From Rostrohypoxylon terebratum (lineage: Eukaryota > Ascomycota > Sordariomycetes > Xylariales > Hypoxylaceae): 64,000 nucleotides of DNA. Shown here one piece after another: positions 12,891 through 23,282 of this stretch. The notes under the pieces are model-generated. The model saw nothing but the letters and a program-made list of their open reading frames with translations, was not told the origin of the DNA and searched no databases. Within the stretch, counting starts at the first letter, position 1. Every line of letters starts with the position of its first letter. A program made the translations under genes and the position numbers. Location of the stretch: NCBI GenBank assembly GCA_022497145.1, contig MU385868.1:1-64000 (forward strand), in the 5' to 3' direction.

Positions 12891-14907
12891 TCAAGGCTTA
12901 TCCCGTTCGAGACCAGCCTTGTACATCTTCAGGGCACGCTCCCTACTATCCTTATGGTCCACAATCGGCTCCGGGTACCCAGCTTTCTTCGCTTGTGCCG
13001 CGGCGCCCCTCCCGTACGGGTCATGGATAGCTTTCCCCTTGATCTGGGCGAGCTCCGGAAGCCACTTCCTGATGTAATCGCCGTCGGCGTCGAACTTCTC
13101 GCTCTGGAGCAGCGGGTTGAAGATCCGGAAGTAGGGCTGGGGGTCTACGCCGACGGAGGCGCTGAAGCCCCAGCCGCCGTTGTTAGACGCGAAGTCTCCG
13201 TCGATTAGATTCTGCATGAAGAACTTCTCCCCCATGCGCCAGTCAAGCAGGAGGTCCTTGCAGAGGAACGACGCGACGATCATGCGACATCGGTTGTGCA
13301 TCCACCCCATATTCTGTACCTGTCTCATCGCGGCGTCGACGATTGGGAAGCCTGTCTGTCCATTACACCATGCCTCGAAATGAGCCGAGTTATACGACCA
13401 CTCAATGTTTGAATACTCAGGTTTGAAAGGTTTATTCATACTGCGCTGTATTAGCAAAAGTCGTTCCGATGGATTGGTCTGAGGCTTACCATATATACGG
13501 CCAATGAACTAAGACGTGCTTATAGAAGTCACGCCAAGCAACTTGTAGAAAATAATCAGTACTCATTTGACTCCAAATTAAATGTATCAATCCATTACCT
13601 TCACTTATCCAGGATTTTATCCCTTCCACACCAGCGTCGAGCTTCTTTGTCTTGTTTCTGTCTCTTGCGGTCCGCACCGCGGTCCGAGCACTAAGCGTTC
13701 CAGCTGCTAAATGGACCGATATGGACGACGTCGCTGCTTCGGAGGGGAAATTGCGTTTCTTGCTATACTGGGCAATCTTTTCTTCGCAGAACTTATCAAG
13801 CCGGGCCATGGCTTCACCTTCCCCAGCAGGCCATGTGGAGCGGTATCTTTTCGCGTCCTCTTCCGAGACTTTCTTGTTTTCCAAATAGTCTGGTATCTCA
13901 CAGTCAAATAGCGAGGCCACTTTTTCTCTACCGGCAGCTGTATTCTTGGATGGAGGGTCAAACAAGCTAAGAAGCTCTTGGTTTGAGTGGACGTGTGCTA
14001 CCCAGGCCCTGAACCAGGGAGAGTACACAGCATACTGCTTCCCAGCGCCTGTATGTAAGGAACCTGGTGGAACTATGCAGGAGTCGTGAAATGGGAACAT
14101 AGCTAATCCTTTTTCTGCGCACATTTTCACCATTTTAGCCTCTCTTCTTAGTTCGTCTACCTCGTACTCAATGTTGGTATATAGATGACTCGCTCCCCAT
14201 TCTACCATGAACTCCAAGATGCGCTCGGGTATATCCCTCCTCCTTTCGACTGTTTCCACGTAGAGAGGGATATCTAGAGCTTCGAGACCGTCTTTCAAAG
14301 CTCGCAGTGCGCGTATCACGTAGTCGACGCGTATAGGAGCGGTCAAATGAGCCTCGAAATCTTCGGGGCTCAATATGTAGATGCATATTAAGGGGACGTC
14401 AGATTCCTGTGCCTTCTGGCTCGCTTCCCATAAAGCTCGGTTGTCCTTCGTCCGCAAGTCGGTCTTGAACCAGTGTATCACAGCCTCCTTCACCATTTCG
14501 TTCCGGCGTGTTGATGCTGTTTGCTCCAGAGCAGTCTCGAGTTGTTCAATTGGACGAGGAATCTCATTATTATTGTAGGCCTGTGCGCGGGAGTTGCTCA
14601 TCTCCGGGGGGTAATACTTGCGTAGAACAAGCCCATGTTCTTCCGCTTCAGCTGCGAATCGATGGGGTTCGCGTAAAAGGTCTTTTGAACTGCTTCCCAA
14701 CTTAGCTTTTTTGGTTGATGTTTTGTCGGGGTCATCATCGCTTAAAGCGTTCTGCTTTGCGCCTCTTTTCGGTGGCATTACGAAATGTCGCTTTCCCGGA
14801 CTTCGCGTGGAGAATGACGAAAAGCACTCTCGATGAGGGATTGTGAAGAAGGAGAGGACAGGTCGGAGCGATTGATTAGAAATACGACCGAAGACGGGGT
14901 AAGTCAT
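12891..14907 (-). CDS. phr1: class I CPD photolyase (deoxyribodipyrimidine photo-lyase)
   Basis: Three exons: 14907-13599, 13541-13490 and 13440-12891 (636 residues). The 57-nt first intron is a multiple of three with no stop, so the unspliced frame stays open; removing it restores WISEVAWRDFYKHVL. The 49-nt second intron uses an acceptor at CGCAG, giving HWPYICMNKPFKPEYS. The N-terminal photolyase domain (HWFKTDLRTKDN) precedes the FAD-binding domain (GFPIVDAAMRQVQNMGWMHN, then DGDFASNNGGWGFSASVG). Family knowledge: uses FADH- and blue light to split cyclobutane pyrimidine dimers. The first ATG (14907) has a weak context and encodes an Arg/Ser/Phe-rich, nearly acid-free leader that resembles a mitochondrial presequence. 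A second ATG (14778) begins MPPKRGAKQ with a better context and a basic nuclear-signal-like stretch (593 residues). Confidence 0.95.
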
Positions 14908-14979
14908 GAAATTTACATGGGTAGATTTAACAGAAGTGAAGAATATTAGAAGGAAGTGATTGCGAAAACCCAATCAATT

Positions 14980-15356
14980 CATGTTTTTTTTTTCTTTTTC
15001 TTTTTTCCCTCTCCATAACGCGCTCAGTTAGATACCCAGGTAGTAACCTGATCCATCAAAGTCGATATGTCTTGCGTCATCGTGCGATCAAGATCGATCT
15101 TAGTAAAGCTAATCGGGTTACATTCCGGAATAGGGAAGAGGAAGGGAAGATTCCAGGGTATGGTGGGGATCATCAGCCCTAGTGGAACGCTATATTCAGC
15201 CGCAATGTAACCTAAGGAAGCCAAATCTAACGACAGCAATCCATCCGAGCACTTCCACATCTTCCACATACCTATCTCGATACTTACCACCAGGCGAATA
15301 ATGGATAAATTGAGAGAGAATAGAAGAAAATGGTAGGAAATCGATCTTAGGAAAGT

Positions 15357-15389
<33 letters not shown>

Positions 15390-15709
15390 GATTGTTTACG
15401 TCCGAAGGACGTGATACTATTCTAAGTAGAACTGTATACACATCGGCACATCAATGGCGCATGGGGACGTCTAGAGTACTCCTAGGTAGGAACAGAGCTA
15501 GATTTTCGCTTGACAAAGAGAATTGTATCCACCACGTCTGCTCTCCACGCATTACTCTAGCCAGTTGGCGTCGGCGCTGGCTAGCCGATCTGTATCAGGG
15601 AAAAACCCATTCTCCGAGCCCACTTTCTTCCAACGTCTCAGAACCACCCTTCAACGCCCAGTGGGCCCTAAAGCGGGATGAAAAACCTGAGATCGGACCG
15701 TTGGTTAGT
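14980..15709. other. intergenic with GAT microsatellite
   Basis: No gene is supported. The left part should contain the photolyase promoter. A perfect run of ten GAT units lies at 15358-15387. It creates a plus-strand open frame starting with a run of Met that I do not accept as a gene. Confidence 0.6.
15358..15387. repeat. (GAT)10 microsatellite
   Basis: Ten perfect trinucleotide units, seen directly. Confidence 0.95.
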
Positions 15710-15795
15710 AGCCCACAGCAGGATTCGAACCTACTTGCTTCGCGTAGTTGTACGCTAATGCACTGCCAGGTGTTTAACCACTACACCATACGGGC
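15710..15795 (-). tRNA. tRNA-like element, probably degenerate
   Basis: Read on the minus strand, this 86-nt stretch has a 7-bp acceptor stem (GCCCGTA with TGTGGGC, two G-U pairs), a D stem (GTGT/ACAC) and a T arm (GTAGG, loop TTCGAAT, CCTGC). An A box (TGGTGTAGTGG) and a B box (GGTTCGAATCC) match Pol III promoter consensus, and a T5 run follows about 35 nt downstream. I cannot build a normal anticodon arm: the 34 nt between D and T arms instead form a GCGTA-CAAC-TACGC hairpin with a 4-nt loop, and no intron position rescues a 5-bp stem. It may be a tRNA relic, the head of a tRNA-derived repeat, or an unusual intron-containing tRNA. No anticodon is assigned. Confidence 0.45.
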
Positions 15796-15954
15796 CTTAG
15801 GAAAGTTGAGTCTTGTCATTTCATCACAATTAACGCGTGCAGCGGGAAGCGTTGCAAGATTTGTCGTTAAACCATTACCATGGCATATCCCATTCCGTGA
15901 TTAAGCTAAGCACTGGGTAACTTTGTCCTTCTTCTTCAGTCATACTGGACTCAA

Positions 15955-16818
15955 TTAGTCCAGGTCCATGGTGTCACCCTCCTCTGCCATCTTCTCCCGG
16001 GCTAGGTCCTTCTCCAGGGCTTCTGCCATGCCGGTCATGTCCATGCTGGGGGCAGGCATGGAGGCAGTGGTGGCGGCGTTTTCGGTATCCTCCCCGTCCT
16101 CTAGCCCCTCCATTTTGACATCTCCCTCGTTGCGGCCGCCATCCTGGCCCTCCTCGTCCTCCTCGTCATCTTCAGCACCCTCAAAGTCCGCCTTGTCCTC
16201 CGGAAGGGTGAAGAAGAGATGGTCGCAATCCCACCAGTCCTTGTCATCTGCGGCTTCGAGGAAAGCGTCGATGGTGGTGGCGAGTTTGCAATGCTGTGTG
16301 ATGTCGAAGGGGGGGCAGGGGGTCTGGTGCCAGCGCCAACGAGATTGGCACAAGACGCAGCACAGGTGCACAAATGCCATGTCGGACATTGATTGCGCCC
16401 AGGGGGTTCGGCGCTGGACAGTGAAAAGGACAGCAATCACTATGACAAGAACAATCAGTAAGTCATTTATTTGTGGCGGGGGATTGACTCGTTTCATGCT
16501 TATCTTGAGAGTGTTTACTCCCAAGAGAATAGACATGATACTATAAAAGGGAAAAAAGATCTCAGGGTGTTACTTACTGCCCCCCCATCCCTTCTGGCAT
16601 TCGAGGACTTCGGGCTGTAGTCCGGTAGCAAAGATATCCGTAAGAGCTTGATGAACCGCCTCGCGGTTTGGCTTGTCCACTATGCGCTGGCTCGTGTTGA
16701 TAATATCGTGCTTGGCCAATGCCGCGAAAGTCTTTGCATCGCGTGCTCGATTAACGAGGATATTCTTGCCCGGGTAAATCATCCCCGCTTTAGGCAATAG
16801 GCGATTGAGTAAACCCAT
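15955..16818 (-). CDS. unknown fungal protein with acidic C-terminus
   Basis: Two exons, 16818-16578 and 16439-15955, joined over a 138-nt intron with a GTAAGT donor; the join completes an ATG codon (A|TG) and gives about 241 residues. The N-terminal part (MGLLNRLLPKAGMIYPGKNI, then SQRIVDKPNREAVHQALTDI) is soluble-looking. The middle is rich in Cys, His and Trp (SDMAFVHLCCVLCQSRWRW, then DDKDWWDCDHLFFTLPEDK). The C-terminus is a Glu/Asp/Gly/Met-rich tail ending DTMDLD. Reading through the intron from an ATG at 16536 would add a hydrophobic stretch, but the splice signals favour the two-exon form. I do not recognise the family. Confidence 0.6.
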
Positions 16819-19483
16819 TGTTAGTTTGTAGAGAAGATAATAGTACGTCTAGGAGATTGGGTTACGATGATCCTGTATCAGTGAACTTTTAGCAAGAAAC
16901 TCATTTTCCCTCAGGTTGATTGAAATCGTTAGTAGCGGATGGGGTGACTTACGATCGTTGCCTAGTACAATAAAGTAATTTAAGAACGGGGGGGGTGATG
17001 ATTGATGAGAATAAAGCGGAAAATGAAAGTAGTGGAGATGAGATTCCTGTAGTTGTAGGAGTTGGAGTAAGTCTGCATGTGGTATCGTAGGAGTGATTGG
17101 GCAGATGGTATGTATGGATGTAGAAGTGAGGTAGGTTTAAATGCAGCTCACTTATTTCCAAGATGTAGGAGGCAATCTCGACCATATTCACCGACGACTG
17201 CTATAATTGTGCGTAAGGATTTAAACCCGCACCTTCCAACTTCGATCCGTACATTGTCAGTTTCTAGGTCCTCATAGAAGGCACGTCTACCCGTATTGTC
17301 GTTGCCTAATCACGCCCAAACGACCAACCAAACATATAAGGATAGATAACTTTACAGTTTCTAACAAGATCACCTGTTATGGGTGGTGGCTTGGTCAAGT
17401 GGTAATGACATCAACATGATCTCCAAATTCCAAGATTCTCCGAAGACCTGGGTTCGAGTCTAGCTTGCTGCGCTACTCTTAAAAGGATTTTAAGAGATGT
17501 GGGATGTCCATGTTGGCACTTGTACCTAAACGGTACTTTCTGCGAGTTGGGGATTCGTCGCCATCGTGTTTCCCAGGGCGTCATCATGCACAACTAACGG
17601 CTCTGGGGGATAGCGGGTTCTGGGGGAGACAAAAACCCGAATAGGCACAGTACGAGGTCTTGGGATAGGAGTGACGTGTTACTTTTTGGTGTTTTATTTC
17701 ATTTATCGTATTATTAATAGATCATATTATATCCTCTTCATCGGAGGTATGCCCATCCTTATTCGATATACCTTGTTGATTCCATATACATTTAACTCTA
17801 TGCCACCATACCCTCATATTTTGGTTTCAATCTTCACAGGGTTCATTCTATTCTTTACTTACCGTCTATTTTTCAGCTAAGCCGCCAACAGTATTCTAAC
17901 TTCTCAGTCCACATATATTAATACAGAGCTTAATTTTCTAGCGACGTTGATTGTTTCTTAGGTACTACAGCTTCATCACTAAACCTCCAGCTATTCACTT
18001 AACCTAATGTTTCATGAATTCCTTCATGATATTGGAGCTCTGCTCGATTTCAATACCATATATAGATATTCCAAACGTCACGATTCCATGTGCTCTGAAT
18101 GTAGTTGAATCATAGAGCTGATGTTAGAAACTAGAAGCCCACTAATATATTGCTTAATAGGAGATGAGTTGATACGGCAAACACTAACCTAGCTGCCACT
18201 TTTCATAAATTACAGGGCAATCGTTTAGGTTGAAAATCCTTGGGGTCAGGGAGAAGCACCAAGGCACTGCAGAATTAATACAAAAGTATTTGTAGACCAT
18301 CAAGGAATTTTAGGCAAGGCCTTATAGGCGTCGGTATATCCAACTACCTTTCGTCACAGATTTGTCTTCGGACTTCTTGCTCTTGTAGTATCATCTGTCT
18401 TACTTCCAAGGGTTGTAAAGTAAAGAATATTAGCATTTGTAGGTTTGAGGCCACAGCAGGTGAGTGCTTGACTCTGCGAGTAGATTATAGTCGCGATGTA
18501 ACCTGAATAGTCAAGTGCCTAGTCTGTTGACATATCTTTCCCAAATCCTAGCATTAGGTAGTAATGATTATCTAATGTCCTCGAGGTAACTAGCGAAGAA
18601 GCTCCTTAGTGAACAAATCAGGTATGTTCTCCGATCTGGAGAAACTGTTTAGTTTGAAAGAAGTATCAAGGACCCTTTCTACCCTAGTAAGTGGGCAAGG
18701 GCGCAGATTTGGGTGCGTGTCGCATAGAATTTGATGCAACTATACGTAGTGACAATCCCGCGGACCTTTGCCGGCGGTGGATCAATGGATGCAATTACCA
18801 CAACACAAAATTGGCAAGTAAACACCAGCTTCTTCACTGCCTATGTAAGATCCGTCAACGAAAATGCTCTTCTATCCAAAAATGCCGATTTAACAGTCAA
18901 GGACAAGTCAAAGAGATAACAGGAGGGTGTGGAGAGATGCCATTTTACCAACTCATTATACTATGAACCAGGGAGAGATTCAACTACTAGACACGAGCAT
19001 GAGAAGGCGAGGAGGTAGAATCACTTATATTGCGAAGCATAGTTAGGATCCCTTGAGGTCGGGAAAGCTGTCTGACCCGTATCTGTGCCATGATGAAGAT
19101 CTCGAGCACCACAGCTTTTTCAAGGCCACTATCCATCTTCGGCACGGAGGCTATCGCAGTAGCCCCAGAATCCTCGATCATAGAATCACTCGAAGGTGGA
19201 CGCGAGAAGACTTCGCTAGCCGGAATACATGTTGGTCGCACAGTACTGACAATAGAGAGGCAGGTTAGTTCAAGTTGCGGAAGGGAATCAATCGTTCGTA
19301 TTTTTTTCCGAAACGTAGAAGTAGCAGGCGTTTTTAACCAGCTATATGCAGTATCAAAAGCAATCCCATGCCAACCATACTGTCATGAATCCCCCGTGAA
19401 CACCAGTGCCGATCTATGCTGAGTTAGAGAAGCAACGAGCGTAGGAATAGACGGGTGTCATACCACCATCGAGAGTAAAGAAT
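16819..19483. other. gene-poor interval with tRNA-like relic
   Basis: About 2.7 kb without a supported gene. It contains a degenerate tRNA-like sequence at 17384-17475 and, on the minus strand, an exon-like segment (about 19245-18987) that follows a textbook branch site and acceptor (CTAAC..TTGTCAG at about 19256-19280). That segment encodes about 85 residues with no family match and no upstream partner that I could join. Confidence 0.5.
17384..17475 (+). other. tRNA-like sequence with A and B boxes, degenerate
   Basis: An A-box-like TGGTCAAGTGG (17391-17402) and a B-box GGTTCGAGTC (17451-17460) are about 50 nt apart, as in a Pol III type 2 promoter. The T stem is only partly paired (CTGG/CTAG with a G-U pair), and I find no complete cloverleaf or anticodon. 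A functional tRNA is unlikely; a relic or tRNA-derived repeat fits better. Confidence 0.35.
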
Positions 19484-19813
19484 TTATCGAACGGGGCTCC
19501 AGACGCTCTTCAGGAGACCGTCGCGCTGGGCCAATCGGTTCAAGGCATCGTCGCTCTCGCCCATCGCTCGCACGAATCCGCAGAGGGCATAAACGTGGTT
19601 CTCGCCCTGAATTTGTCGGCCGCTCTCGTCAACCTTGGCGATAGAGATTTGTACGGAAGCGTGGTCCTTGGCCTTGATAATGCGGTTGGTGGCGCTGCAC
19701 TTTCGGGGGACGTAACTGAACAAGAAATTCAGATTAGCAAAATTCGAAGAAGGAAATAAGATAATGTAAGGATATACTCACAGGTCCACAATCTCTCCCT
19801 TGTCGTTTTCCAT
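19484..19813 (-). CDS. rps21: 40S ribosomal protein S21 (eS21)
   Basis: Two exons, 19813-19782 and 19715-19484, across a 66-nt intron (GTGAGT..CAG) that splits a Leu codon. The product is 87 residues, the family's usual size. It starts MENDKGEIVDLYVPRKCSAT and continues NRIIKAKDHASVQI and YALCGFVRAMGESD, all typical of eS21. Family knowledge: a small-subunit protein needed for late maturation of the 40S particle. The early intron is typical of fungal ribosomal protein genes. It is transcribed divergently from SLX4; the two starts are about 590 nt apart. Confidence 0.97.
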
Positions 19814-20406
19814 CTTGGAAACTTGTCAAACTTGTCGTTGGGAAGTTTTGTTGAGGTGGTTGTGATGGTGATGGTGGATGTAGAGCCGCAAATGGGTGGA
19901 CGTGTTTTGTAGATGAGGTGAAGTAAATTGAAATCAGCCTAGGAAATTTCGACCCCTCGAAAAGAGTAAAGAGAAAAAATGTGGTTTGGTGGGCGCGAGC
20001 TAGTGGGGCATGGGGCTTGAGCTCGGGTCGTAGTCACGTGTATTGCAGTCACATGCTTTCGGGTCAATTTCGTGGACGTCTTGGCATTACTAGGTCCATT
20101 CAATTGATTACGAAGCAGTACATAGGTACCTACTCTATAATCTTCACCGGTAATAGCCGCGGGACGCGAATTATTACCTCATCCAGAGATAAACACCGTC
20201 ATTGATTCATTGACCTCGAAATTATCAATATTTCACCAATTTGATGTTTTATCAATATTCATGTACTTAGGAAATTACCTATCGTACACGTTCAATTGCA
20301 ACTCCAGCCAACGAAACCATCTCGTCAGCTATTCAAAATCCTGTCGTTTATATACATCTTAGGTTGCGCCTGGCGCATGCCGACCACCTTGCGACACCGA
20401 TTCGCC
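19814..20406. promoter_or_regulatory. shared divergent promoter region of RPS21 and SLX4
   Basis: The roughly 590 nt between the two divergent ATGs must hold both promoters. I see no assigned regulatory motif beyond pyrimidine-rich leader stretches. The role is inferred from layout only. Confidence 0.5.
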
Positions 20407-22770
20407 ATGTCTACAACCCAAATATCCCTTTCCTCTTCGCCTGGCTTGCCTTCACTTGATGAATTATTTGCCAAAGGTCCTAATAAGCCACCTATAACGA
20501 GCGCAAATCATGCGCCCCCAATCCCCGCCGATGTCCGAAATACATTCACGAGTGCCGCAAACCTACTGCGAGAAGCTCCTGAGATCGATATAGAAACAGA
20601 GCAAATAACTTTCTCCCCGCCGCGGAAGTCTAACTCTAGTAAATGTCGGAAGAATAAGAATGCCACACCGGAAGTCGTTAGTGTGCCAACCGAGACACCT
20701 ATTTTAATCGAGTCATCACCGGGAGAAAAACCGTGGCAAAAGTTCAAAAGCAAGAAGCCGGTTTCGCTTGATAGGCAAACGTCTGTTTCGAAGGGCCGAG
20801 TTGAAAAGCCATTGGCTAAAGGAAAGTCGAAGCAAAAGCCCGAGACCGTCTCCAGGCATTTCGCTGCCGAGAATGCTGCAAACGATAAGGAAGGCAACAT
20901 AGACAATAGCGTAACAACCTATAAACCAGAAGATCAGACTATAAACGAGCTTTACTGTTCGGAACCTGCTTTAAGGCGGCGAAGTGATTGGACGCCGCCT
21001 CCTATCGACAGCCCCATGCTCGGATCCGAGTCAGATAGCAAAGAATTACCTTCACCAATTGGTCGTGAGATGGGATCAAGGGATGTATTTCAATCTCTCC
21101 AGGATCAATACGGACACAAAGCTACACAATCGACTTCAGCATCCGACAACTCACAGCGTGGGGGCATCATTAAGAAGCGCAAAAAGATTGAGCTCGTCTC
21201 TACTAGCAACGAGATCGGGCAACATCCAAGAGAACCATCTCCCCCAAAGGCACTCGTAACGAAAAAGAAAACCGCCAGAACCATCACCGAACTAGCAACT
21301 GCGCCATATATGGTACACATACAACTAGACTTAGATCTTACAGGACCAGCAACCAAAGAGTCCTTACTGAATTACTTTGACGAGGACGGTGCCGTCAAAG
21401 CTTTGGTCGAACATCAAACAGCTGTCATGTCCCAGAAGAAAGAAAAGGTTAAGGAATCCAAAGCACCCGCGAAACCAAAACGAAAGAAGAAGTCTGGCAC
21501 GGCAAACAACCCAATTCTCCTATCTCCCAGTTCTGCGCTGAAGCAGTCTTCTAACCAAGACTTTCTTTTTGGCACATCGAGCCAGTTGGTTGCAGAAGAA
21601 TCCCCCACTACCCTTAGGAACCTTCAACTAGCAATACAAGCTTCCAATCAAATCCATTCCGACCCGTTTGCCGAATCTGACAGCCAAGGGCTCTGGCATG
21701 CTGGCGCAAGAGATACCGATGGGGAACTAATGAGGATAGACGATGTCGAGCTCGTCGAGGACTCACCTTCGCTCCCACGGCTTCAAGGGCACCCAATACA
21801 TTCTCGTGAAGAGTTTGCCGACATTGACGAAATTCTCAAGTCACCAGGAATTGACGCATCAACAAGAAAAGAATCACAACTCGATCTCAACTCTCAATCC
21901 CAAGCTATCTCCAGTACTGAGCTTCCTCCTCCCAGCAACCAGGAGCAAGTGATGCCGCAACCCACAGCTGAGACGTCTAATCCGCGACCAAACTTTGAAT
22001 CTTTCACCGACGCCCAACTTTCCAAGCAAATTGCATCCTATGGGTTCAAGCCGGTGAAGAAGCGTCAAGCCATGATTGCTCTTCTCGACCAATGCTGGAG
22101 CAGTCAAAACCCCGGATCTTCAATATCTCAATCGAGGCCGATATCTACCACTGCCGCCGCACCCGCACCGAAGAAAAGGCAAAAAAAGACCGCCGAACCA
22201 GAGCCAGCCTCGGAAAATCCACCGAAACGACGTGGTCGCCCAAGGAAGACTTCAACTACTGAAGCGTCGACAGCTATAATAGCTCAGGAGCCCAAACCTC
22301 CCAGCCCGAAGAAGCCTCGCGGTCGCCCGAAAAAGGAGGCTCCGAAAGCGGTCGAGATCGCGGACTCCGACGAAGATGAATCCGCGTCTTCGCGCTCGTC
22401 TTCGCCGGACAGGGACCGCATCTTCTCGTCTCCCCCCGCAGTCGACTTATCGCTCGCTGATAACGCGGATATGTCGCTTGCGATGTCGCCGACAGACCAG
22501 CAGACGGAGTTATTCAAGCATATCACGCGTGCTGTGACGTCGGCGCCTCGGTCTACGGACCCCGCTAACCCGTCTTGGCACGAGAAGATGTTGCTGTACG
22601 ATCCTATCGTGCTAGAGGACTTGGCAGCTTGGCTCAACGCGGGCGCGTTAGGTGGGGTTGGCTACGATGGAGAGGTCAGCCCGGTCGACGTGAAGAGCTG
22701 GTGCGAGTCGAAGAGCGTGATATGCCTCTGGAGACAGAATCTCAGGGGTAAGGAGAGGAAAAGGTATTAA
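20407..22770 (+). CDS. slx4: SLX4, scaffold subunit of the SLX1-SLX4 structure-specific endonuclease
   Basis: A single exon of 787 residues from the ATG at 20407 (MSTTQISLSSSPGLPSLDEL). An in-frame ATG at 20377 has a poorer context. Most of the protein is low-complexity, Ser/Pro/Lys-rich linker. Near residues 529-563 is a SAP-like helix pair (SFTDAQLSKQIASYGFKP). Two AT-hooks follow (KRRGRPRKT at about 604 and KPRGRPKK at about 635). The last 60 residues are the conserved C-terminal domain that binds SLX1: YDPIVLEDLAAWLN, then VDVKSWCESKSVICLW. Family knowledge: SLX4 activates the SLX1 nuclease to cut branched DNA such as 5' flaps, replication forks and Holliday junctions in the nucleus. Confidence 0.92.
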   Translation: MSTTQISLSSSPGLPSLDELFAKGPNKPPITSANHAPPIPADVRNTFTSAANLLREAPEIDIETEQITFSPPRKSNSSKCRKNKNATPEVVSVPTETPILIESSPGEKPWQKFKSKKPVSLDRQTSVSKGRVEKPLAKGKSKQKPETVSRHFAAENAANDKEGNIDNSVTTYKPEDQTINELYCSEPALRRRSDWTPPPIDSPMLGSESDSKELPSPIGREMGSRDVFQSLQDQYGHKATQSTSASDNSQRGGIIKKRKKIELVSTSNEIGQHPREPSPPKALVTKKKTARTITELATAPYMVHIQLDLDLTGPATKESLLNYFDEDGAVKALVEHQTAVMSQKKEKVKESKAPAKPKRKKKSGTANNPILLSPSSALKQSSNQDFLFGTSSQLVAEESPTTLRNLQLAIQASNQIHSDPFAESDSQGLWHAGARDTDGELMRIDDVELVEDSPSLPRLQGHPIHSREEFADIDEILKSPGIDASTRKESQLDLNSQSQAISSTELPPPSNQEQVMPQPTAETSNPRPNFESFTDAQLSKQIASYGFKPVKKRQAMIALLDQCWSSQNPGSSISQSRPISTTAAAPAPKKRQKKTAEPEPASENPPKRRGRPRKTSTTEASTAIIAQEPKPPSPKKPRGRPKKEAPKAVEIADSDEDESASSRSSSPDRDRIFSSPPAVDLSLADNADMSLAMSPTDQQTELFKHITRAVTSAPRSTDPANPSWHEKMLLYDPIVLEDLAAWLNAGALGGVGYDGEVSPVDVKSWCESKSVICLWRQNLRGKERKRY

Positions 22771-23282
22771 GGGGTCATGAGGACTGAAGACAACACGCAA
22801 TCTAGTCCTTCTACCCTTGTCACCAGTTCAGGGACAGGTGTCTAGGATGATGCTAGCCAGCTAATTCCAAAGTATATATTTTACTCAAGCCACTTCTAGG
22901 TATATGTCAATAATGAATTAAGATTGATGAAACGTACACCCTCGAGAAAAACCTAGGGCTTTGTGTTGTTGATTGATTAGGTAAGCACAGCTTCCACGGT
23001 TATTCACACATTCCGAAAAGCTCACATATAGACTGTAGGTCAAGACATATGTTTTGACTTGTTTCGAATTATAATTGATTTCTTTTAGCAATTGACTGAA
23101 GTACTTGCTGGAATTCTCATTCTAGGCTAGTAAACATCGTATTAAACAGCTTACGAATCCCGCTTCGAAACATGGCATTTTTGATAGCCTTACCTCTTCG
23201 CGCAATTTATTCTACTGAGGTAGGTTTCCGATTAGCTTGATTTTCTTAAATGCCAATAGGAATAGAAACAAGATACGCCAAA
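22771..23282. other. intergenic between converging genes
   Basis: About 0.5 kb, AT-rich, between the 3' ends of SLX4 and the Cys/His-module gene. It probably contains both 3' UTRs; no gene is seen. Confidence 0.6.

Noticed and set aside
15356..15904. Plus-strand open frame starting with a run of Met
   Set aside because: Produced by the GAT microsatellite; the rest overlaps the tRNA-like element and has no motif.
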